From the NCBI GenBank assembly GCA_025360685.1, contig JANYBR010000442.1:1-10766 (forward strand): DNA of 10,766 bases. The letters are read 5' to 3'. Origin of the DNA: Pseudomonadota bacterium (GTDB lineage: Bacteria > Pseudomonadota > Alphaproteobacteria > Micropepsales > Micropepsaceae). Under the pieces are notes generated by a model, which saw nothing but the letters and a program-made list of their open reading frames with translations, ran no database searches and was not told the DNA's origin. Shown here in pieces: positions 1 through 7,205 of the stretch (the stretch's first letter is position 1; every line of letters begins with the position of its first letter). Both the position numbers and the translations under genes were made by a program.

Positions 1-281
1 GCGAGATCGACGGCGGCCTGCAAACCGTCGAAGTGAAACTTCCCGCAGTGATGACCGTCGACCTTCGCCTCAACGAGCCACGCTACGCCTCCCTGCCCAA
101 CATCATGAAGGCCAAGAAGAAACCGATCGACGAGAAATCGCCCGCCGACTATGGCGTGGACATCGCACCCAAGCTGAAGGTTCTCAAAGTCAGCGAACCG
201 CCGAAGCGCCAGGCCGGGGTCAAGGTGAAGACCGTGGCCGAGCTGCTCGACAAGCTCAAGAACGAAGCGGGAGTGATCTGA
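1..281 (+). CDS. etfB: Electron transfer flavoprotein subunit beta (3' part)
   Basis: This is the last 92 codons of EtfB; the gene enters from the left edge and is read from base 3. EtfB pairs with EtfA to form the soluble flavoprotein that carries electrons from acyl-CoA and related dehydrogenases to ETF:quinone oxidoreductase. The visible part holds the highly conserved stretch VKLPAVMTVDLRLNEPRY followed by SLPNIMKAKKKP. This is the recognition loop and lysine-rich segment by which ETF docks onto partner dehydrogenases. After it comes the usual variable tail, ending KNEAGVI. A GTG at base 33 is internal to this conserved block and is not a start. The etfA start lies 2 bases after the stop, so the two are co-transcribed. 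The identification is firm; only the missing N-terminus (AMP-binding half) cannot be judged. Confidence 0.95.
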   Translation, partial: EIDGGLQTVEVKLPAVMTVDLRLNEPRYASLPNIMKAKKKPIDEKSPADYGVDIAPKLKVLKVSEPPKRQAGVKVKTVAELLDKLKNEAGVI

Positions 282-283
282 AG

Positions 284-1228
284 ATGGCTTCGCTCGTTAT
301 TGCCGAACACGACAACAAGATTCTCAAGGAAGCGACCGCGAAGGTGGTGACCGCCGCCGCCCAGGTCGGCGGACCGGTGCATGTGCTCGTTGCGGGACAG
401 GGCGCGGACGCCGTCGCCACCGCGGCTGCCAAGATCGCGGGTGTGGAAAAGGTTCTTCTCGCCGACGATCCGCTCTATGCGAAGATGGTCGCCGAGACGA
501 TGGAGACGTTGATCCTGTCGCTCGCGGACAAATATGACGCGATCCTCGCGCCCGCTACTACCAACGGCAAGAACTACATGCCGCGGGTTGCCGCCAAGCT
601 CGACGTGGCGCAGATTTCCGAGATCATCGCGGTCGACAACGCCGACACGTTCCAGCGCCCGATCTATGCCGGCAACGCTATCGCCACGGTCCAGTCCGGC
701 GGCGGCAAGAAGGTCATCACCGTGCGCACCACCACCTTCAAGGCGGCGGGTGAAGGCGGTTCGGCGGCAATCGAGAAAATCTCCACCGCGACCGATCCGG
801 GCATGTCCAAATTCGTTGGCGAGGAGTTGTCGAAGTCCGAACGTCCCGAGCTGACCTCCGCCAAGATCGTGATCTCCGGCGGGCGCGGCATGCAGTCGGG
901 CGACAACTTCCACATGCTCGACAAGATCGCCGACAAGCTGCACGCCGCCGTCGGCGCCAGTCGCGCTGCGGTCGACGCCGGTTTCGCCCCGAACGACTAC
1001 CAGGTGGGCCAGACCGGCAAGGTCGTGGCGCCGGAGCTCTACATCGCCGTCGGCATTTCCGGCGCGATCCAGCATCTGGCGGGCATGAAGGATTCCAAGG
1101 TCATCGCCGCGATCAACAAGGACGAAGAGGCGCCGATCTTCCAGGTCGCCGACTACGGGCTTGTCGCGGATTTGTTCAAAGCAGTGCCTGAGATGGACGA
1201 AGAGCTGACGAAGATGGGCTATAAATAG
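284..1228 (+). CDS. etfA: Electron transfer flavoprotein subunit alpha
   Basis: EtfA is 314 residues, a normal length for bacterial EtfA, and carries the FAD of the ETF heterodimer. The N-terminal alpha/beta domain starts ASLVIAEHDN. The C-terminal FAD domain is intact: SRAAVDAGF near residues 226-234, QVGQTGKVVAPELYIA from about 240, GISGAIQHLAGM from 257 and the AINKDEEAPIFQVADYG segment after it. The start ATG follows the etfB stop by 2 bases, and its Shine-Dalgarno-like GGGAG (269-273) lies inside the last etfB codons, suggesting coupled translation. The next gene, hbd, begins 17 bases after the stop. The expected role is electron transfer from beta-oxidation and amino-acid dehydrogenases to ubiquinone. 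No odd features or missing motifs were seen. Confidence 0.97.
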   Translation: MASLVIAEHDNKILKEATAKVVTAAAQVGGPVHVLVAGQGADAVATAAAKIAGVEKVLLADDPLYAKMVAETMETLILSLADKYDAILAPATTNGKNYMPRVAAKLDVAQISEIIAVDNADTFQRPIYAGNAIATVQSGGGKKVITVRTTTFKAAGEGGSAAIEKISTATDPGMSKFVGEELSKSERPELTSAKIVISGGRGMQSGDNFHMLDKIADKLHAAVGASRAAVDAGFAPNDYQVGQTGKVVAPELYIAVGISGAIQHLAGMKDSKVIAAINKDEEAPIFQVADYGLVADLFKAVPEMDEELTKMGYK

Positions 1229-1245
1229 TCCGAGGATCGAAGCGC

Positions 1246-2121
1246 ATGACAATTGAACGCATCGGCGTCATCGGCGCCGGCCAGATGGGCAACGGCATCG
1301 CGCACGTGCTCGCGCTGGCGGGATATGACGTGGTTCTCGACGACATCAACAAAGAAACGCTGGCCAAGGCGCTGGAGCGGATCGACAAGAACATGCACCG
1401 CCAGGCGGCGCGCGGCCTGATCAAGGACGAACTCATCGCGCCGGCATTGAAGCGCATTCGCGTTACCCAGGCGCTGGACGACATGAAGGACCGCGATCTG
1501 GTCATCGAGGCCGCCACCGAGGATGAAGCGACCAAGAAGAAGATCTTCCAGGAACTTTGCCCGCGTCTTTCGCCCAATACGCTGGTGGCGACCAACACCT
1601 CGTCGATCTCGGTGACGCGTTTGGCCACGGCGACCGATCGTCCCGAGCATTTCATCGGCATTCACTTCATGAATCCGGTGCCGATGATGCAGCTGGTGGA
1701 AGTGATCCGCGGCATCGCCACCGACGACACGACGTTTCAGGCGGCGCTGGAGATCGTCAAACGCGTCGGCAAGACCGCCGCCTATGCCGAAGATTTCCCG
1801 GCCTTCATCGTCAACCGCATCCTGCAGCCGATGATCAACGAGGCGGTCTACACGCTCTATGAGGGCGTCGGAAATGTCGAGGCGATCGACACGGCCATGC
1901 GGCTCGGCGCCAACCATCCGATGGGCCCGCTGCAACTTGCCGACTTCATCGGGCTGGATACCTGTCTGTCGATCATGCAAGTGCTCTACGAAGGCCTTGC
2001 GGATTCCAAGTACCGGCCCTGCCCGCTGCTGGTGAAATATGTCGAAGCCGGCTGGCTCGGCCAGAAGACCGGCCGGGGTTTCTACGACTATCGCGGCGAA
2101 CATCCCGTTCCGACACGGTAA
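1246..2121 (+). CDS. hbd: 3-hydroxybutyryl-CoA / 3-hydroxyacyl-CoA dehydrogenase
   Basis: This 291-residue protein has the single-function HAD (Hbd) length. It catalyses NAD(H)-dependent interconversion of 3-hydroxyacyl-CoA and 3-ketoacyl-CoA, most often C4, in fatty-acid, butyrate or polyhydroxybutyrate-linked metabolism. The N-terminal Rossmann motif is IGVIGAGQMGNGIAH (glycines 10, 12 and 15). NTSSIS (117-122), the catalytic histidine in HFMNPVPMMQLVE (His140) and Asn190 in NRILQPMINEA match the family active site. The C-terminal dimerisation domain has GANHPMGPLQLADFIGLDT and ends GQKTGRGFYDY. The start is supported by GAGGA at 1232-1236, nine bases upstream. It is transcribed with etfBA, which would accept electrons from the acyl-CoA dehydrogenase step of the same pathway. 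Substrate chain length cannot be read from the sequence. Confidence 0.95.
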   Translation: MTIERIGVIGAGQMGNGIAHVLALAGYDVVLDDINKETLAKALERIDKNMHRQAARGLIKDELIAPALKRIRVTQALDDMKDRDLVIEAATEDEATKKKIFQELCPRLSPNTLVATNTSSISVTRLATATDRPEHFIGIHFMNPVPMMQLVEVIRGIATDDTTFQAALEIVKRVGKTAAYAEDFPAFIVNRILQPMINEAVYTLYEGVGNVEAIDTAMRLGANHPMGPLQLADFIGLDTCLSIMQVLYEGLADSKYRPCPLLVKYVEAGWLGQKTGRGFYDYRGEHPVPTR

Positions 2122-2206
2122 AGCTCCCGCGCCCCGTTTTCCGGCGGCCTCGTAGCGCGAGGAGCCTTGCGCTGTTAGGAAGCGGGCCATTGCTCCGGGG
2201 CGCACG

Positions 2207-3013
2207 ATGGCCAACTACACCAAAACCAACCTCGCCTACTGGAACGAGATGGCGCGGCGCCATGTGGACTCGCCGGGCTACCGCACGGCGGCATTCCGGC
2301 GCGGCGAGAATATTCTCGATCCCATCGTGCGCGACGGCATCGGCAAGGTGCGCGGCAAGAAGCTGCTGCATCTGCAATGTCATTTCGGACTCGACACGCT
2401 GTCACTCGCACGCATGGGCGCCGATGTGACGGGGCTCGACTTTTCCAAGGACGCGATCGCCACGGCACGTGCGCTCGCCAAGGAAACGGGACTGACGGCG
2501 AAGTTCGTTCGCGCCAACGTTCTGACCCCGCCGCCGGAGCTCAAAGGGTTCGACATCGTCTTCGCATCCTGGGGGGCGATCTGCTGGATGCATGACATGG
2601 CGAGTTGGATGCGTACGGCTGCCAAGGCGCTCAAGCGCGGCGGGCGTCTGTTCCTCGCCGAAGCACATCCCTATCTGATGAGTCTCGACGATCACCCGCG
2701 CGAACCTGCGCTGCCTTTCAGCGTGCGCTACGACTATGACAGCGACGTGCCGTTGAAGCTCGCCAACCAGGGTGACTATGCAGGTCCGGGAAGCCTGAAG
2801 GCGCATCGCAACGTCATGTTCCTCCACGGCATGGCGAAAATCCTCAATTGCGCCATCGCCGCCGGCTTTCGCATCGACGGCATCGAGGAAGGCTGCCACA
2901 TCCCCTGGCAAGGACTTCAGCAGCTGATCAAGGCGGACGAAGACTATTGGACCTTGCCGCCCGGCGCACCGTTCGTGCCGCTGTCGCTGATCCTCAACGC
3001 GACGAAGATCTGA
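2207..3013 (+). CDS. Class I SAM-dependent methyltransferase, substrate unknown
   Basis: This 268-residue soluble protein has a class I methyltransferase core. SAM-binding motif I is LLHLQCHFGLDTLSLARMGA (residues 53-72), followed by the motif II acidic end VTGLDFS (Asp78) and the helix AIATARALAKETGL. A typical motif IV region reads FDIVFASWGAICWMHD, then a short WMRTAAKALKRGGRLFLAE strand. The C-terminal third (HPYLMSLDDHP, GSLKAHRNVMFLHGM, GCHIPWQGLQQLIK) forms a lid that should set substrate specificity; I cannot name the substrate. The HLQCHFGLD form of motif I is common in a bacterial group annotated only as class I methyltransferase. An 85-base gap separates it from hbd, and I see no strong Shine-Dalgarno before the ATG. 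It ends 7 bases before the convergent DUF899 gene, and its stop codon lies in a hairpin arm. Confidence 0.85.
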   Translation: MANYTKTNLAYWNEMARRHVDSPGYRTAAFRRGENILDPIVRDGIGKVRGKKLLHLQCHFGLDTLSLARMGADVTGLDFSKDAIATARALAKETGLTAKFVRANVLTPPPELKGFDIVFASWGAICWMHDMASWMRTAAKALKRGGRLFLAEAHPYLMSLDDHPREPALPFSVRYDYDSDVPLKLANQGDYAGPGSLKAHRNVMFLHGMAKILNCAIAAGFRIDGIEEGCHIPWQGLQQLIKADEDYWTLPPGAPFVPLSLILNATKI

Positions 3014-3030
3014 GCCGGGCTCAGTCTTCG
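3003..3030. terminator. Hairpin spanning both stop codons of two convergent genes
   Basis: CGAAGA (3003-3008) pairs with TCTTCG (3025-3030), and TGAGC (3011-3015) pairs with GCTCA (3019-3023) around a CGG loop, with a small internal loop (TC against G) between the two stems. The methyltransferase stop TGA (3011-3013) and the DUF899 stop (TGA on the minus strand, 3021-3023) both fall in the inner stem. The symmetry would allow it to slow transcription from either side. There is no T-run after it on either strand, so it is not a classical intrinsic terminator; the terminator role is inferred. Confidence 0.45.
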
Positions 3031-3728
3031 TACTGGTCGTGGCGGCGCAGCCATTCCATGGTGGCCTTGAGAGCGCCCTCGTCGCGGCCCTTCGGTACCA
3101 GGTCGAGGATGTGGTAGGCGCCGTTGAGCATGTCCAGACCGCGCGCATAGGTCGAATAGGTATGGAAGATCGCGCCGGACTCGTCCTTGAAGAACACGCT
3201 GAAGCCGGCGAGCTCCGTCATCGTGTTGGGATGGACCTCGTAGTTGTGATAGGCCTCGCCCGCCGCGAGCTGCTGCGGCGTGAACGAAACCTGATAGTCG
3301 AAATTGAAATCGCTGCCGAACGACGACACCCAGGGAAACGACCAGCCCATGCGCCTGCGATAGTCCAGAAGCTTGGCCAGTGGCGCGCGGGAAACGGCCA
3401 TGAAACTCACATCGCGATGCTTCAGATGGATTCCAATGCCATCGAAATTGTCGGCCCAGAAAGAACAGGACTTGCAGCCCTCCGCCCAGTCCGGTCCCAT
3501 CATGAAGTGATAGACCACGAGCTGGCTCTTGTCCGCGAACAGGTCGGAGAGGCTGGTCTCGCCGTTCGGACCGGTGAAATGATAGGTCTTTTCGACCTTC
3601 TCCCATGGCAGGGCGCGGCGTTCGGCGCTGAGCTGATCGCGTAGCCGAGTGAGTTCCTTCTCCTTCGCGAGAAACGCCTTGCGCGCAGCAAGCCAGGCAT
3701 CGTGTGCGACGATCTTGTGAGCAGTCAT
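3021..3728 (-). CDS. DUF899 family thioredoxin-fold protein
   Basis: This 235-residue protein belongs to the DUF899 group, which has a thioredoxin-like fold and no firmly assigned reaction. An N-terminal charged helix (HDAWLAARKAFLAKEKELTR) leads to LPWEKVEKTYHF and the LVVYHFMMGPDWAEG strand. Next is the CxxC-type motif CKSCSFW (Cys85 and Cys88), placed where thioredoxins have their redox pair. ADNFDGIGIHLKHRDVSFMAVSRAPL and SFGSDFNFDYQVSFT are typical later family blocks. There is no signal peptide, so it is cytoplasmic. The ATG is supported by GAAGGGAGT (plus-strand 3735-3743), about 6 bases upstream on the minus strand. It diverges from the Gfo/Idh gene and converges on the methyltransferase. 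A dithiol redox role is inferred from the cysteines only. Confidence 0.88.
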   Translation of the reverse strand: MTAHKIVAHDAWLAARKAFLAKEKELTRLRDQLSAERRALPWEKVEKTYHFTGPNGETSLSDLFADKSQLVVYHFMMGPDWAEGCKSCSFWADNFDGIGIHLKHRDVSFMAVSRAPLAKLLDYRRRMGWSFPWVSSFGSDFNFDYQVSFTPQQLAAGEAYHNYEVHPNTMTELAGFSVFFKDESGAIFHTYSTYARGLDMLNGAYHILDLVPKGRDEGALKATMEWLRRHDQYED

Positions 3729-3762
3729 GACATCACTCCCTTCAGTGCTGTCTACGCGGCTT

Positions 3763-3791
3763 ATTAGATTTCATCGGCTGTCGCTGGGCAA
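3763..3791 (-). promoter_or_regulatory. Candidate sigma-70-type promoter for the DUF899 gene
   Basis: On the minus strand, TTGCCC (plus positions 3786-3791) and TCTAAT (plus positions 3763-3768) are separated by exactly 17 bases. They match the -35 and -10 consensus at four and five of six positions. Transcription would begin near 3756, giving a leader of about 27 bases that contains the GAAGGGAGT ribosome site. This is a consensus match only, in a 125-base divergent spacer that must also hold the Gfo/Idh promoter. Confidence 0.4.
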
Positions 3792-3853
3792 TCATCAATT
3801 GTGCCCGGGAAAAAGCCTTTCTCGCTCTGGCGGCAGCGGCTAGCGTGGCGGGC

Positions 3854-5020
3854 ATGAAAACCTATCGCATCGCTGTCATCGGTCTGGGCCAACGCATCGC
3901 GCACGTCCTGCGTGCCATGGACGAGGTCGGCTGGAAGTTGAATGTCGCGGGCTATGTCGATCCCCGGCCCGTCGGACTTCCCATCCTGGCAGAACGCGAT
4001 ATCGCACCGGGTATGTCCTATCCCAGCATCAAGGCGCTGTTCGCCGACGGGCCATTCGATCTGGTGATGATCGGCTCGCCCAACCATCTGCACTACGAGC
4101 ATCTGCTCGCCGCCTTCGAGGCCGGCTATCCCATCTTTGCCGAGAAGCCGATCGTGCGCACGCAGGAGGAGACCTATGCGCTGGCGCGGCATCTCGCAGC
4201 CAAGAAAATCCCGCCGCTGCACATCGGACTGGTAATGCGCTCCATGCCGATCGTGCGCGAGACCATCGCGCGTGTGGACTCCGGCCAGCTCGGTGATCTG
4301 GTCTCGATGGATGCGACCGAACATCTGCCGCCCGAACATGGCGGGTATCTGGCGCGCAACTGGCGGCGCAAGGAAGAGTGGGGCGGCTCCTACTTCCTCG
4401 ACAAGGTGTGCCATGATTTCGATATTTTCGGGCGCCTGACGCGGGCACGTCCGCTGCGCGTGGCCAGCTTCGGCGGCAAACGCATCTTCAATTCGAGCCG
4501 CACGGATGTGGCGCGGACATACAGCGATGGCTCACCCGCCTACGCCATGCGCGATGCCGGTTGGGCGGGCGCCAATGACGCCTTTCATTCCGACATGGAC
4601 GTCGCCGACCACCAGACGGCGATCGTGGAATATTCCGGCGGCATGCAGCTGTCGTTTCACTCCAACAGTCACGTCAGCCTTGGCGAGCGGCGCTGGTACA
4701 TTGCCGGCACCAGCGGCACCTTGATCGCCGACCTGGTGCGCAACAAGCTGATGGTCCGCGGCGCGATGGACAAGAACAAGCCCGAGCGCATCGACTATGC
4801 GGGCCGCACCGACGACAATCACAACGGCGCCGACCAGGCCATGGCCACGGACCTGCTTGCCGCGCTCGAAGGCCGCGCGCCGTTTCCGGTCACGGTGCAC
4901 GATTCGATGGAAGCCGGCCTCACCGTCATGGCCATCGACCGCGCCATGCGCGAGCGCGCGCTGATCGATTGTACGTCAATGTGGGAAGATTATGACGCAG
5001 CTCGGGCGATCGCGACGTAG
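3854..5020 (+). CDS. Gfo/Idh/MocA family oxidoreductase
   Basis: This 388-residue NAD(P)-dependent oxidoreductase belongs to the glucose-fructose oxidoreductase / inositol dehydrogenase superfamily, whose members mostly oxidise or reduce sugar-like alcohols. The N-terminal Rossmann strand YRIAVIGLGQR (glycines 10 and 12) starts at residue 4. SPNHLHYEH is followed by the family EKP triad (Glu97-Lys98-Pro99), in which the lysine contributes to catalysis. The C-terminal domain has GGSYFLDKVCHDFDI (His187), matching the family G-G-x(4)-D-x(3)-H-D pattern. The tail, ending near DSMEAGLTVMAIDRAMRER, is also typical. I chose ATG 3854 because the Rossmann strand begins four codons later; GTG 3845, in frame, is an alternative adding three residues. 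No Shine-Dalgarno is visible. TAGCGT ends 7 bases before the ATG, which would suit a leaderless transcript. The substrate is unknown, and no sugar transporter or pathway gene is adjacent. Confidence 0.88.
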   Translation: MKTYRIAVIGLGQRIAHVLRAMDEVGWKLNVAGYVDPRPVGLPILAERDIAPGMSYPSIKALFADGPFDLVMIGSPNHLHYEHLLAAFEAGYPIFAEKPIVRTQEETYALARHLAAKKIPPLHIGLVMRSMPIVRETIARVDSGQLGDLVSMDATEHLPPEHGGYLARNWRRKEEWGGSYFLDKVCHDFDIFGRLTRARPLRVASFGGKRIFNSSRTDVARTYSDGSPAYAMRDAGWAGANDAFHSDMDVADHQTAIVEYSGGMQLSFHSNSHVSLGERRWYIAGTSGTLIADLVRNKLMVRGAMDKNKPERIDYAGRTDDNHNGADQAMATDLLAALEGRAPFPVTVHDSMEAGLTVMAIDRAMRERALIDCTSMWEDYDAARAIAT

Positions 5021-5043
5021 CCGGTCCAACTCAGCTTCTTAAC

Positions 5044-5173
5044 TGTCATGGCCCGCGACTGCGGGCCACCCAGGTGATGAAGGGCGTAGCATTCACAAGC
5101 AAGGACTGCGACCAAACTTTCTGTTCCGAGCATGTCCCCATCTGAGTGGCCCGCACTCCGGCGGGCCATGACA
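5044..5173. repeat. Pair of facing palindromic repeats (REP/BIME-like)
   Basis: Two short palindromes lie in the gap between the convergent Gfo/Idh and tlpA genes. The first is TGGCCCGC (5049-5056), a GACT loop, then GCGGGCCA (5061-5068). The second is TGGCCCGC (5147-5154), ACTCCG, then GCGGGCCA (5161-5168). They are in opposite orientation: TGTCATGGCCCGC (5044-5056) is a perfect 13-base inverted match to GCGGGCCATGACA (5161-5173). On the inner side, GCGGGCCACCCAGGTG also resembles the mirror copy GCGGGCCACTCAGATG. The roughly 78-base centre has no further structure that I see. The layout is that of bacterial interspersed mosaic elements. It may act as a bidirectional transcription end signal; whether it occurs elsewhere in the genome is inferred from the related pair at 7206-7310. 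Confidence 0.75.
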
Positions 5174-5192
5174 TTGAGGAGAGCGTTGAAGC

Positions 5193-5777
5193 TCACTCCG
5201 TCTTCGCCGCCGCCAGTGTGCGGAAATAGTCGATCGATTCCGGCGAGTCCCAGGTTGCAGGTCCAAGCGCGCGGCCGATCTCGCGGCCTTGCGGATCAAT
5301 CAGTACCGTCAGCGGCAGGCCATAGGCCCCAAAGGCGCGCAGCAGCGCGAGTTTGGAATCGACATAGGTCGCCAGCGCCTTTGCGTCGTGCGCATCCAGA
5401 AAGCTGCGCGCATCGGCGGCCGTGTCGCGGCCGACATCGACGGCGATGACTTCGAACCGACCCGGCGGGAGGGCGGATTTGAGCTTTGCCAGCGACGGCA
5501 GCTCGCGCACACAGGGTGCACACCACGGCGCCCACAGATTGAGCAGCACATAGCGGCCCCGGAACCCGGTCAGCGACACAAGCTTTCCCGTCGAATCGTT
5601 GAAGGCCACCGGCGGGAGGGCTAACGGGCTCTGGTCCGCCGTAAACGGCGCCAGTTCGGCCGGCGGGACTGCCGCGTCGTGGACACTGCGGCCCGGCATC
5701 ACATATAGAACAGCTAGCACCGCTACACTCAGGACGGCGGCTCCTATTACAATGTAATGCCAACGAGAGAGCGTCAC
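5193..5777 (-). CDS. tlpA: TlpA-family membrane-anchored periplasmic thioredoxin
   Basis: This 194-residue protein starts with a short cytoplasmic end and one membrane helix (WHYIVIGAAVLSVAVLAVLY, about residues 6-25) that acts as an uncleaved anchor. A proline/alanine-rich linker leads to a periplasmic thioredoxin domain. The redox motif is WAPWCAPC (Cys86 and Cys89), and the cis-proline loop is GAYGLPLTVLID. TlpA-like proteins reduce disulfides on specific periplasmic clients, classically in cytochrome oxidase maturation; the client here is not shown. GTG 5777 is chosen because it directly precedes the anchor and no other in-frame start lies close. The same frame stays open far upstream, but that stretch is antisense to argH and not credible protein. 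No clear ribosome site is seen. It is divergent from argH with only 9 bases between the chosen starts. Confidence 0.88.
   Translation of the reverse strand: MTLSRWHYIVIGAAVLSVAVLAVLYVMPGRSVHDAAVPPAELAPFTADQSPLALPPVAFNDSTGKLVSLTGFRGRYVLLNLWAPWCAPCVRELPSLAKLKSALPPGRFEVIAVDVGRDTAADARSFLDAHDAKALATYVDSKLALLRAFGAYGLPLTVLIDPQGREIGRALGPATWDSPESIDYFRTLAAAKTE
5746..5758. promoter_or_regulatory. Palindrome ATTACAATGTAAT at the tlpA/argH junction
   Basis: ATTACA (5746-5751) and TGTAAT (5753-5758) form a perfect inverted repeat around one base. It is AT-rich within a GC-rich region, lying in the first codons of tlpA and just upstream of the chosen argH start. On the plus strand it contains TACAAT (5748-5753), a good -10 hexamer about 33 bases before ATG 5787. 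I find no convincing -35 at the right distance. It could be an operator, the argH -10 element, or chance; the tlpA reading frame also constrains these bases. Confidence 0.3.
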
Positions 5778-5786
5778 GGGCGGCTC

Positions 5787-7169
5787 ATGGTTACGAACAA
5801 AATGTGGGGCGGCCGGTTCGCACGCGGTCCCGCATCCATCATGGAGGTCATAACGCCCTCCATCGATTTCGACAAACGGCTGGCGGTGCAGGACATCGCC
5901 GGCTCCAAAGCCCATGCGCGCATGCTCGCCATGCAGCAGATCATCGGACAAGCCGATTGCGAGGCGATTATCCGCGGCCTCGACCTGATCGAGAACGAGA
6001 TCGCGGACGGCACATTCGCATTCAGCCGCGCGCTCGAGGACATCCATCTCAACATCGAGTCGCGGCTCAGGGAGCTGATCGGCGATGCGGCGGGGCGGCT
6101 GCACACGGCTCGCTCGCGCAACGACCAGGTCGTAACCGACTTCCGGTTGTGGCTGCGCGAGGCGTGCGTTCGCGCCGATCAGGGACTCGAAGCCTTGCAG
6201 CGTGCACTGCACGGACAGGCGGAAGCGCACTACGCCACGATCATGCCGGGCTACACCCACATGCAGCCCGCACAACCGGTGACGTTCGGCCATCACTGCC
6301 TGGCCTATGTCGAGATGTTCTATCGCGACCGCGGGCGTTTTTCCGATGCGAGCAAGCGCCTGAACGAGTCGCCACTCGGCGCGGCAGCACTCGCAGGCAC
6401 GCCGTTTCCGATCGATCGCGATGTGACGTCCAAGGCGCTCGGCTTCGCGCGGCCGATGCGCAATTCGCTCGATGCGGTCTCGGCGCGCGACTTTGCCCTG
6501 GAATATCTGGCGGCGGCGACGATCGCGGCCACGCATCTGTCGCGCCTGGCGGGCGAGATCGTGCAATGGTCGACGCCTGCCTTCGGCTTTGTGCGACTGT
6601 CGGACGCTTTCACCACCGGCTCGTCGATCATGCCGCAGAAGCGCAATCCCGATGCCGCCGAACTGATCCGCGGCAAGACGGGCCGCGTGCTCGGCGACTT
6701 CGTGGCGCTGGCGACCGTGGTGAAAGGACTGGCGCTCGCCTATGGCAGCGACCTGCAGGAAGACAAGGAGCGCGTGTTCGACGCCGCCGACACGATTGAA
6801 CTTTCGCTGGCCGCGATGGCGGCGATGATCGCGGACCTGACGGTCAATCGCGATGCGATGCGCCAGGCCGCGGAGGCCGGCTATCCCACCGCCACCGATC
6901 TTGCCGACTGGATCGTTCGCACGCTGAAAAAACCGTTCCGCGACGCACATCATATCGCGGGCTCGATCGTGCGCCGCGCCGAGGAACTGAGCCTGCCGCT
7001 GGAAAAGCTGCCGCTTTCCGAGATGCAGTCCATCGAGCCGGGCATAACCAACGACGTGTTCGCAGTGTTGCCGCTCGAAGCCTCGGTCAGGGCGCGCATG
7101 AGTTACGGCGGCACCGCGCCCGACCGGGTACGCGAGCAACTGCGCTTCTGGAAAGAGAAGCTGAAATGA
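5787..7169 (+). CDS. argH: Argininosuccinate lyase
   Basis: ArgH is 460 residues, the usual length, and cleaves argininosuccinate to arginine and fumarate, the last step of arginine synthesis, as a cytoplasmic tetramer of the fumarase/aspartase superfamily. The N-terminus reads NKMWGGRFARGP, as expected. HTARSRNDQV and PGYTHMQPAQPVTFGHH (His158, the family active-site histidine) are intact. So is the superfamily signature GSSIMPQKRNPD (278-289), with catalytic Ser280 in its mobile loop. ATG 5787 places the conserved KMWGGRF at residues 5-11. ATG 5757 would add ten residues and overlap tlpA by 21 bases, and ATG 5802 would start at MWGGRF; neither is favoured. The stop shares bases with an ATG at 7166 (ATGA). 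LptM and lysA follow on the same strand. No defects were seen. Confidence 0.97.
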   Translation: MVTNKMWGGRFARGPASIMEVITPSIDFDKRLAVQDIAGSKAHARMLAMQQIIGQADCEAIIRGLDLIENEIADGTFAFSRALEDIHLNIESRLRELIGDAAGRLHTARSRNDQVVTDFRLWLREACVRADQGLEALQRALHGQAEAHYATIMPGYTHMQPAQPVTFGHHCLAYVEMFYRDRGRFSDASKRLNESPLGAAALAGTPFPIDRDVTSKALGFARPMRNSLDAVSARDFALEYLAAATIAATHLSRLAGEIVQWSTPAFGFVRLSDAFTTGSSIMPQKRNPDAAELIRGKTGRVLGDFVALATVVKGLALAYGSDLQEDKERVFDAADTIELSLAAMAAMIADLTVNRDAMRQAAEAGYPTATDLADWIVRTLKKPFRDAHHIAGSIVRRAEELSLPLEKLPLSEMQSIEPGITNDVFAVLPLEASVRARMSYGGTAPDRVREQLRFWKEKLK

Positions 7170-7205
7170 AGCTGCATAGAGAATCATTTCACGCTCATCC
7201 CACTT

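Noticed and set aside
149..1252. A 367-codon minus-strand frame opposite etfA.
   Set aside because: EtfA is unambiguous on the plus strand; the antisense product shows no recognisable motif and is rich in Arg, Gly and Asp, as expected from high GC.
2148..2162. CCTCG-TAGCG-CGAGG hairpin after hbd as a possible terminator.
   Set aside because: The stem is only 5 bp, with no T-run and no convincing outer extension; this is common by chance at this GC content.
2167..2206. TTGCGC followed about 16-17 bases later by ATTGCT or TTGCTC as a promoter for the methyltransferase.
   Set aside because: The -10 match is poor and other spacings look equally good; not strong enough to list.
1219..2214. A 331-codon minus-strand frame opposite hbd.
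   Set aside because: Hbd has every active-site motif on the plus strand; the mirror frame is compositional.
3786..3806. GGGCA / TGCCC inverted repeat with CAATTG at its centre in the DUF899-Gfo/Idh spacer, as an operator.
   Set aside because: The arms are only 5 bases and the left one coincides with the candidate -35; this is likely chance.
5021..5192. A small gene in the gap between Gfo/Idh and tlpA.
   Set aside because: Short frames here cross the palindromes and the neighbouring genes, lack ribosome sites, and show no protein-like features.
5778..7187. The tlpA reading frame stays open upstream for about 470 further codons on the minus strand, antisense to argH.
   Set aside because: It begins outside any membrane or thioredoxin sequence, is the mirror of a well-supported argH gene, and has the Arg/His/Gly-rich composition of a GC-rich antisense frame. 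The true protein begins at the membrane anchor.
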